Assembly: GCA_002293625.1 (NCBI GenBank)
Contig: DBDP01000042.1
Location: forward strand, 1-9,028
DNA length: 9,028 nucleotides
Direction: 5' to 3'
Origin: Clostridiales bacterium UBA929
GTDB taxonomy: Bacteria > Bacillota > Clostridia > Oscillospirales > UBA929
A program made the position numbers and the translations under genes. The number at the start of each line of letters is the position of its first letter. Position 1 is the stretch's first letter. Below are positions 5,243 to 9,028 of this stretch, one piece after another. The notes under the pieces were generated by a model. The model worked only from the letters and a program-made list of their open reading frames with translations. It was not told the origin of the DNA and searched no databases.

Positions 5243-5271
5243 TTGACAAACGCAAAACCTCATAGTATACT
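5243..5271 (+). promoter_or_regulatory. Promoter of tRNA-Leu
   Basis: TTGACA (5243-5248), a 17-base spacer and TATACT (5266-5271) give a near-perfect sigma-A promoter, as expected for a stable RNA gene. Transcription would start near 5278, about 30 bases before the mature tRNA. Confidence 0.9.
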
Positions 5272-5306
5272 GTGAACGTAGCAGACGGGGAAACCCGTTT
5301 GTAAAT

Positions 5307-5391
5307 GCGAGAGTGGCGGAACTGGCAGACGCGCACGTTTGAGGGGCGTGTGGTGTACACCGTACGGGTTCAAGTCCCGTCTCCCGCACCA
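5307..5391 (+). tRNA. tRNA-Leu(GAG)
   Basis: The 85-base gene includes an encoded CCA. The anticodon arm is CACGT/GCGTG around TTGAGGG, giving anticodon GAG preceded by T and followed by G. A long variable arm (GGTGTACACC core) marks the class II leucine type. The T arm is ACGGG-TTCAAGT-CCCGT. The acceptor stem GCGAGAG/CTCCCGC has one mismatch, A4 opposite C69, where G-C would be expected. The tRNA reads CTC/CTT codons. Confidence 0.95.
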
Positions 5392-5394
5392 AAT

Positions 5395-5440
5395 CGTCCC
5401 ATAAGCAAACCCTCCGCGGGCTTGTTTATGGGACGGATTA
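5395..5440 (+). terminator. Long hairpin after the tRNA, possible partial terminator
   Basis: CGTCCCATAA (5395-5404) pairs perfectly with TTATGGGACG (5426-5435), and the stem continues inward through CAA/TTG and CCC/GGG with minor defects to a short loop. Only GATTATTAT follows, not a true T-run, so termination may be partial. No separate promoter is seen before the next gene, so read-through from the tRNA promoter may express it. Confidence 0.5.
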
Positions 5441-5456
5441 TTATGAGGAGAATTAA

Positions 5457-6665
5457 ATGGGAAAAGGAAAACGCGCCGATAGCAATGAGCCTTGGTTCCG
5501 CAAGGTTTTGGATTTTATAAAGAAGCATAAAAAGATCGTTTTACCGATCTGTGCCGGTGTGCTGCTGGTGATTGCCGGAGTGGTGGTCGCCGCGACGATT
5601 CTGTCTATCGGAGGGCGGGATGTGCCGCCGGAGGAACCGTCGCCCTCGCCGGTCATACCCTCTCCGTCACCGTTTCCGTCGCCGGTGACCCCGTCACCCT
5701 CACCGTCACCGTCGCCGGAGGCAAAAGGACCGTTCAACCCGCTGACGGGTTTGCCGATGGAGGACGAAAGCGCGCTCCAGAACCGCCCGTTCGCCGTGAT
5801 GCACAACAACTCCTACGACAAAAACGGACGCCACAACGCGCTGCCGATGCACGGTATTTCACAAGCCGACATCATCTACGAGGTTCTGGCCGAAGGCGGC
5901 ATCACGCGGATGCTGGCGCTGTATCAGGATATATCAAGCATCCCCTCTTTGGGCGCGATTCGCTCCACCCGCACCTACTACTTGGAACTGACGCTGGCGT
6001 ATGACGCGATCCTGTCCCACGCGGGGGGCAGCTATCAAGCGATTTACAGAGACATTCCGGCTTGGGGGATGGACACTGTCAACGCCGAGCGGCACGGCGG
6101 CACCTATTGGCGCGACCAAGACCGTATCGCAAGCGGCACCGCGACCGAGCATACCATGTTTACCTCCGGCGAGGCGCTGCTGAAAGCGATTGAGAAGATA
6201 GAGCGCAAGACGGTACCCGAAGACTTCGGAAACGGGCTTTTGTATAGCAACGACACGGTTGTTTCCGGCGATAAAGCGCTCCGCGTCCGGGTTCCGTTCA
6301 CCAACAACAAATCCACTTGGTTTTTCTATAACGAGGCAAAGGATGTCTACGAAGTCGAGGAATACAGAGCGCCCTTTGTGGACGGCCAAAATAATGAGCA
6401 AATCGCCGTAACCAACCTAATCATCCTGAAAACAAGCATCAAAGTGATTGACAACGAGGGACGCCTGAGCGTCGATCTGACTTCCGGCGGTGATGGCTAC
6501 TATGTATCCGGCGGACAGGTAAAGCCCATTTCATGGAGCCGCGAAGCGTATAACGCGCCGTTTCGCTACACGGACGAAAACGGCGAGCCGCTGGAACTGC
6601 GCCCCGGAAAAGCGTATATCTGCGTAATTGACGACGAACCCGAATTTTTAGAATCGGAGGAATAG
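5457..6665 (+). CDS. yerB: Membrane-anchored DUF3048 (YerB-family) protein
   Basis: This 402-residue protein has a basic N-terminus, a transmembrane helix at about 27-52, a Ser/Pro repeat spacer (57-88) and an extracytoplasmic DUF3048 region. The family's landmarks are present: NPLTGLP (94-100), NRPFAVMHNNS (109-119), SQADIIYEVLAEGGITRML (135-153) and SLGAIRSTRTYYLEL (164-178). A C-terminal subdomain extends to the end (SGGQVKPISWSRE...GKAYICVIDD). No lipobox is seen, so it is anchored by the helix rather than by lipid. The biochemical role of the family is not established. GAGGAG at 5445-5450 precedes the ATG. It is followed after two bases by pgi, whose GGAGG lies in its last codons, so the two are probably translationally coupled. 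Confidence 0.88.
   Translation: MGKGKRADSNEPWFRKVLDFIKKHKKIVLPICAGVLLVIAGVVVAATILSIGGRDVPPEEPSPSPVIPSPSPFPSPVTPSPSPSPSPEAKGPFNPLTGLPMEDESALQNRPFAVMHNNSYDKNGRHNALPMHGISQADIIYEVLAEGGITRMLALYQDISSIPSLGAIRSTRTYYLELTLAYDAILSHAGGSYQAIYRDIPAWGMDTVNAERHGGTYWRDQDRIASGTATEHTMFTSGEALLKAIEKIERKTVPEDFGNGLLYSNDTVVSGDKALRVRVPFTNNKSTWFFYNEAKDVYEVEEYRAPFVDGQNNEQIAVTNLIILKTSIKVIDNEGRLSVDLTSGGDGYYVSGGQVKPISWSREAYNAPFRYTDENGEPLELRPGKAYICVIDDEPEFLESEE
5625..5717 (+). repeat. Ser-Pro tandem repeat (CCGTCACCG-like) within the YerB-family gene
   Basis: Short degenerate units around CCGTCACCG encode an SPSPxP linker of about 30 residues (PSPSPVIPSPSP... SPSPSPSP). Such spacers hold a domain away from the membrane, and copy number can vary by slippage. 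Confidence 0.8.
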
Positions 6666-6667
6666 AC

Positions 6668-7942
6668 ATGATCCGCATCGACACAAACGCCGTGTCCTTT
6701 GAAAACCTTCTGCCCGAGGCGCTGGACGCGCACCAAAAACTGCAAAAGAAAACCGGAGCCGGGGCGGAATTTACCGACTGGGTTACCCTGCCGGAGGACT
6801 ATGACAAAGCCGAATACAAGCGTCTGCAGGAGACCGCAAACCGCATCGCGGATCAGAGCGAGGTATTGATCGTCGTTGGGATCGGCGGCAGCTACTTGGG
6901 TTCCCGCGCCGTGATCGATTTCCTGCTGTCGCCGTACTATAACGGTACGCCGGGCAAAAAGACGCCGGATATCCTGTTCGCGGGCAACAATCTGTCGGGG
7001 GACGCGCTGCAAAAACTGACCGACCGCATCGGGAAGCGTGACTTTACCGTCAACGTCATCTCCAAGTCGGGCGGCACCACCGAACCCGCCGTAGCGTTCC
7101 GCCACTTCCGCGCGCTAACCGAAAAAAGGTATGGCAAAGACGGCGCGAAAAAGCGCATCGTCGCAACGACCGACAAATCGCGCGGTATTTTGAAATCGCT
7201 CAGTGACGCGGAAGGGTATGAGACGTTCGTCATCCCCGATGGCGTGGGCGGGCGTTACTCCGTGCTGACGCCGGTGGGGCTGCTGCCAATCGCCGCCGCC
7301 GGAATTGATACCGACGCGCTGCTGTCCGGTGCCGCCGCCGTGATGCGGTCCTGCGCTTCGGCCAAGGGTTTTGAAAACGCGCCGATTGCATACGCCGCAG
7401 CGCGCAGCGCCCTTTACCGTGCCGGAAAGAAAACCGAGGTGCTGGCGAGTTTCGACCCCGACTTCGTCTATATGGGCGAGTGGTGGAAGCAGCTTTACGG
7501 CGAGAGCGAGGGCAAGGAAAACAAGGGCATCTTCCCCGCCGCCGTGAGCTACACCGCCGACCTGCACTCCATGGGGCAGTACATGCAAGAAGGAGAACGC
7601 ACCCTGTTTGAGACGTTCGTCCGCACCGAAACGCCGAAAGGCGGTCTTTCCGTCGCGCCCGACACAGCCAACGCCGACGGGTTGAACTTCCTCGCGGGGA
7701 AGACGGTTGACGAAATCAACGACGCTGCGTATCAAGGCACAAAAAAAGCCCACACCGACGGCGGCGTCCCGTGCCTCACCATCGAAGCGGGGGCGAAGAA
7801 CGCCGAAACGCTGGGGCAGCTGATTTACTTCTTTGAGTACGCCTGCGGCGTCTCCGGCTACATGCTCGGCGTCAACCCGTTCGACCAGCCCGGCGTGGAG
7901 GCGTATAAGAAGAATATGTTCGCGCTGCTGGGGAAGGTGTAG
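6668..7942 (+). CDS. pgi: Glucose-6-phosphate isomerase
   Basis: This enzyme interconverts glucose 6-phosphate and fructose 6-phosphate in glycolysis and gluconeogenesis, in the cytoplasm. The 424 residues carry both family signatures: DGVGGRYSVLTPVG (191-204) and GYMLGVNPFDQPGVEAYKK (397-415). SIS-domain phosphate-binding loops are GIGGSYLGSR (71-80) and SKSGGTTEP (132-140). Catalytic residues by family alignment are E279 (YGESEGKENKGIFP), H300 (TADLHSMGQ) and K414. The gene appears full length for the compact Gram-positive type. Its ATG follows the YerB-family stop by two bases with GGAGG at 6656-6660, so it is in an operon with that gene. No clear terminator follows it, only a weak inverted repeat at 7966-7994. 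Confidence 0.97.
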   Translation: MIRIDTNAVSFENLLPEALDAHQKLQKKTGAGAEFTDWVTLPEDYDKAEYKRLQETANRIADQSEVLIVVGIGGSYLGSRAVIDFLLSPYYNGTPGKKTPDILFAGNNLSGDALQKLTDRIGKRDFTVNVISKSGGTTEPAVAFRHFRALTEKRYGKDGAKKRIVATTDKSRGILKSLSDAEGYETFVIPDGVGGRYSVLTPVGLLPIAAAGIDTDALLSGAAAVMRSCASAKGFENAPIAYAAARSALYRAGKKTEVLASFDPDFVYMGEWWKQLYGESEGKENKGIFPAAVSYTADLHSMGQYMQEGERTLFETFVRTETPKGGLSVAPDTANADGLNFLAGKTVDEINDAAYQGTKKAHTDGGVPCLTIEAGAKNAETLGQLIYFFEYACGVSGYMLGVNPFDQPGVEAYKKNMFALLGKV

Positions 7943-7965
7943 AGGGGAATACACAAGCGTGACAA

Positions 7966-7994
7966 GTTGCATTGCGGGATAAAGATAATGTAAC
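7966..7994. other. Weak inverted repeat after pgi
   Basis: GTTGCATT (7966-7973) pairs with AATGTAAC (7987-7994) with one G-T wobble around 13 bases. It has no T-run. It may help end the pgi transcript or bind a regulator next to the toxin-antitoxin promoter. Nothing else is seen in the interval between pgi and that promoter. Confidence 0.3.
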
Positions 7995-8002
7995 ACTCAG
8001 TA

Positions 8003-8041
8003 TTGACGGCGTGGGGCTATTGTGTTATGCTGAATATAGCA
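8003..8041 (+). promoter_or_regulatory. Promoter of the dinJ-yafQ operon with a possible autoregulatory operator
   Basis: TTGACG (8003-8008), a 17-base spacer and TATGCT (8026-8031) preceded by TGTGT form a good extended -10 promoter. TGCT at 8028-8031 and AGCA at 8038-8041 make a short inverted repeat across the -10 and start region, where an autorepressing antitoxin could bind. The operator part is speculative. Confidence 0.7.
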
Positions 8042-8056
8042 AGGGGAGGTGTCCGC

Positions 8057-8323
8057 ATGGCAACCGCAAACGTAAGCGTCCGCCTTGACGCACAACTAAA
8101 GCATGATGCCGAGGAGTTGTTTGACGCGCTCGGATTGAATATGACCACGGCATTGACGATGTTTTTGAAACAGGCAATCCGTAACCAAGGGTTACCGTTT
8201 GAAGTCAAGAGGGATGTTCTAAACACTGACACGCTGGCGGCGATTCATGACGTAAACAACAATCGTAACGTAAGCCGGGCGTTTGACAGCATTACGGAGC
8301 TGATGGAGGATTTACGTGCTTAA
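8057..8323 (+). CDS. dinJ: Type II antitoxin, RelB/DinJ family
   Basis: This 88-residue protein has an N-terminal ribbon-helix-helix DNA-binding segment: strand ANVSVRLD (4-11), then helices KHDAEELFDALGL and MTTALTMFLKQAIR, followed by GLPFEV, the typical RelB/DinJ ending of this domain. The C-terminal half (about 51-88) should wrap the toxin. It is expected to neutralise the toxin and repress the operon with it. I placed the start at the ATG with AAGGGGAGGTG (8041-8051) five bases upstream. The frame stays open further up, but that stretch holds the promoter -35 and -10. The stop overlaps the toxin gene by eight bases. Confidence 0.93.
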   Translation: MATANVSVRLDAQLKHDAEELFDALGLNMTTALTMFLKQAIRNQGLPFEVKRDVLNTDTLAAIHDVNNNRNVSRAFDSITELMEDLRA

Positions 8324-8588
8324 AGCAAGATATTCTTCGCAGTTTAAGAAAGATTTCAAACTCGTTGAAAAGCGTGGATATGACATTGCATTGTTCGAGG
8401 AAGTTCTTGCTTTGCTCGTTGAAGAAAAACCGCTGCCGGAGAAATACCTTGATCATCCGCTTGTGGGTAATTACAAAGGACATCGAAGCTGTCATATCTT
8501 GAATGATTGGCTGTTAATTTACAAAATCGAAGACAAAATACTAACGTTAACATTGATACGGACAGGGACGCATAGCGATTTGCATTGA
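8316..8588 (+). CDS. yafQ: Type II toxin, YafQ family mRNA interferase (RelE superfamily)
   Basis: This 90-residue protein starts at GTG inside the end of the antitoxin gene, with GGAGGA (8305-8310) five bases upstream. YafQ-type hallmarks are present: YSSQFKKDFK (6-15), HPLVGNYKGHRSCHI (47-61), DWLLIYKIED (64-73) and RTGTHSDLH (82-90). Active-site positions of ribosome-dependent YafQ nucleases are matched by H47, H60, D64, R82 and H86. The final residue is histidine, where the family normally has phenylalanine (SDLF), a position reported as functionally important in E. coli YafQ. It should cleave mRNA on the ribosome when the antitoxin is degraded. Activity may be altered by the terminal change. 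A strong terminator follows. Confidence 0.93.
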   Translation: MLKARYSSQFKKDFKLVEKRGYDIALFEEVLALLVEEKPLPEKYLDHPLVGNYKGHRSCHILNDWLLIYKIEDKILTLTLIRTGTHSDLH

Positions 8589-8598
8589 AACTGCGCCG

Positions 8599-8643
8599 CC
8601 CCCTTCGGATTCGCCGCTTTTGGCGTTCCCGAAGGGGGTTTTT
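8599..8643 (+). terminator. Rho-independent terminator of the toxin-antitoxin operon
   Basis: CCCCCTTCGG (8599-8608) pairs perfectly with CCGAAGGGGG (8629-8638), with an inner CGCC/GGCG stem, followed by TTTTT (8639-8643). It begins 10 bases after the toxin stop codon. Confidence 0.95.
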
Positions 8644-8669
8644 ATGTGGTACATTTACTGCTCGGACTT

Positions 8670-8695
8670 CCGTCTCCCGCTTTTGCGGAAGACGG
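8670..8695 (-). terminator. Hairpin at the 3' end of the minus-strand ymdB gene
   Basis: CCGTCT (8670-8675) pairs with AGACGG (8690-8695), then one mismatch, then CCGC/GCGG around TTTT. It lies 20 bases past the ymdB stop codon. There is no T-run on the minus side, so it may be an end-protecting hairpin rather than an intrinsic terminator. On the plus strand TTGGTATAAT follows nine bases later. Confidence 0.45.
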
Positions 8696-8715
8696 CGCGG
8701 TTGGTATAATCAAGC

Positions 8716-9028
8716 CTACTCCTCCACCCGTATCCTCTCCACCCGCGCACACTTCCCCGTCACCTCGTCAATCTCAAAAACCGCGCCTTCGATGACGGCG
8801 GCGGTGAGCGGCGACTCGTAGCGCTGCGGCACGTCGCCGAGGAAGGTCGCGACGGACTGCTCGACCTTAATGCCGAGGACGGAGTGCGTCGGTCCCGTCA
8901 TGCCGAGGTCGCAGATGAAGCCGGTGCCGTTCGGCAGGACGCGCTCGTCGGAGGTCTGAACATGGGTGTGCGTACCGAAAACGGCGGAGACGCGCCCGTC
9001 AAAGTAAAAAGCCAGCGCGGTCTTCTCG
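8716..9028 (-). CDS. ymdB: YmdB/TIGR00282-family metallophosphoesterase (C-terminal part)
   Basis: The minus strand is open from the right edge to TAG at 8716-8718, about 104 codons. The visible part reads EKTALAFYFDGRVSAVFGTH and continues THVQTSDERVLPNGTGFICD and LGMTGPTHSVLGIK. The GTHTHVQT motif supplies the last two histidine metal ligands of this family, and DGRVSAV and DxGMTGP are characteristic of it. Family members such as B. subtilis YmdB hydrolyse 2',3'-cyclic nucleotides and affect RNA levels and biofilm behaviour. The N-terminal metal-binding half, about 60% of the protein, lies outside the window. The gene converges on the toxin-antitoxin operon. Confidence 0.93.
   Translation of the reverse strand, partial: EKTALAFYFDGRVSAVFGTHTHVQTSDERVLPNGTGFICDLGMTGPTHSVLGIKVEQSVATFLGDVPQRYESPLTAAVIEGAVFEIDEVTGKCARVERIRVEE

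Noticed and set aside
5195..5392. Minus-strand open frame with the string GLEPV opposite tRNA-Leu
   Set aside because: Antisense frames over tRNA-Leu genes commonly give this spurious peptide; there is no promoter or ribosome binding site for it, and the tRNA on the plus strand is unambiguous.
8003..8056. N-terminal extension of the DinJ antitoxin from TTG at 8003
   Set aside because: The extension would be translated from the promoter's own -35 and -10 boxes; the ATG at 8057 has a perfect ribosome binding site and starts exactly at the conserved ribbon-helix-helix strand.
1..9028. Mobile elements, CRISPR arrays, integrase or attachment sites
   Set aside because: No transposase-like frame, no regularly spaced direct repeats, and no direct repeat of the tRNA-Leu 3' end that would suggest an attachment site.

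Overview
The window reads as a chromosomal segment of a moderately high-GC member of the Bacillota, most likely class Clostridia (Oscillospirales-like). This rests on strong AGGAGG-type ribosome binding sites, extended -10 promoters (TGnTATAAT), a DUF3048/YerB protein, a YmdB-type phosphodiesterase, a CCA-encoding tRNA-Leu and a Gram-positive-like glucose-6-phosphate isomerase. No transposase, integrase, phage gene or CRISPR array was seen.

Layout. (1) Bases 1-110: the last 19 codons of an unidentified gene and its terminator. (2) Bases 108-3729: two consecutive, paralogous regulatory modules. Each has an ECF sigma factor gene, a translationally coupled membrane protein gene that is probably its anti-sigma factor, and then the same hairpin-TATAAT element. 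The two membrane proteins share an almost identical transmembrane segment but carry unrelated extracytoplasmic domains: one unrecognised, the other an M23 (LytM-type) peptidase domain in which a conserved catalytic histidine is replaced by glutamine. (3) Bases 3790-4887, minus strand: an unusually short RlmD-type 23S rRNA m5U methyltransferase. (4) Bases 4945-5220: an intergenic region that looks like a type I toxin-antitoxin locus, with a 24-residue peptide gene on the minus strand and a facing antisense promoter on the plus strand whose predicted transcript overlaps the 3' end of the peptide mRNA. (5) Bases 5243-7942: tRNA-Leu(GAG), a membrane-anchored YerB-family protein and glucose-6-phosphate isomerase, probably one transcriptional direction. 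(6) Bases 8003-8588: a type II toxin-antitoxin operon of the DinJ/YafQ kind with its own promoter and terminator. (7) Bases 8716-9028, minus strand: the C-terminal part of a YmdB-family metallophosphoesterase running off the end.

How the parts relate. The two sigma/anti-sigma modules look like envelope-sensing circuits that arose by duplication and then exchanged their sensor domains. The segment also holds two toxin-antitoxin loci of different mechanism, one on each side of the tRNA-yerB-pgi block. The housekeeping genes (rlmD, tRNA-Leu, pgi, ymdB) look intact where they are complete. The points most worth a second look are the candidate type I locus, the M23 anti-sigma fusion with its altered active site, and the covarying hairpin element that ends both sigma modules.
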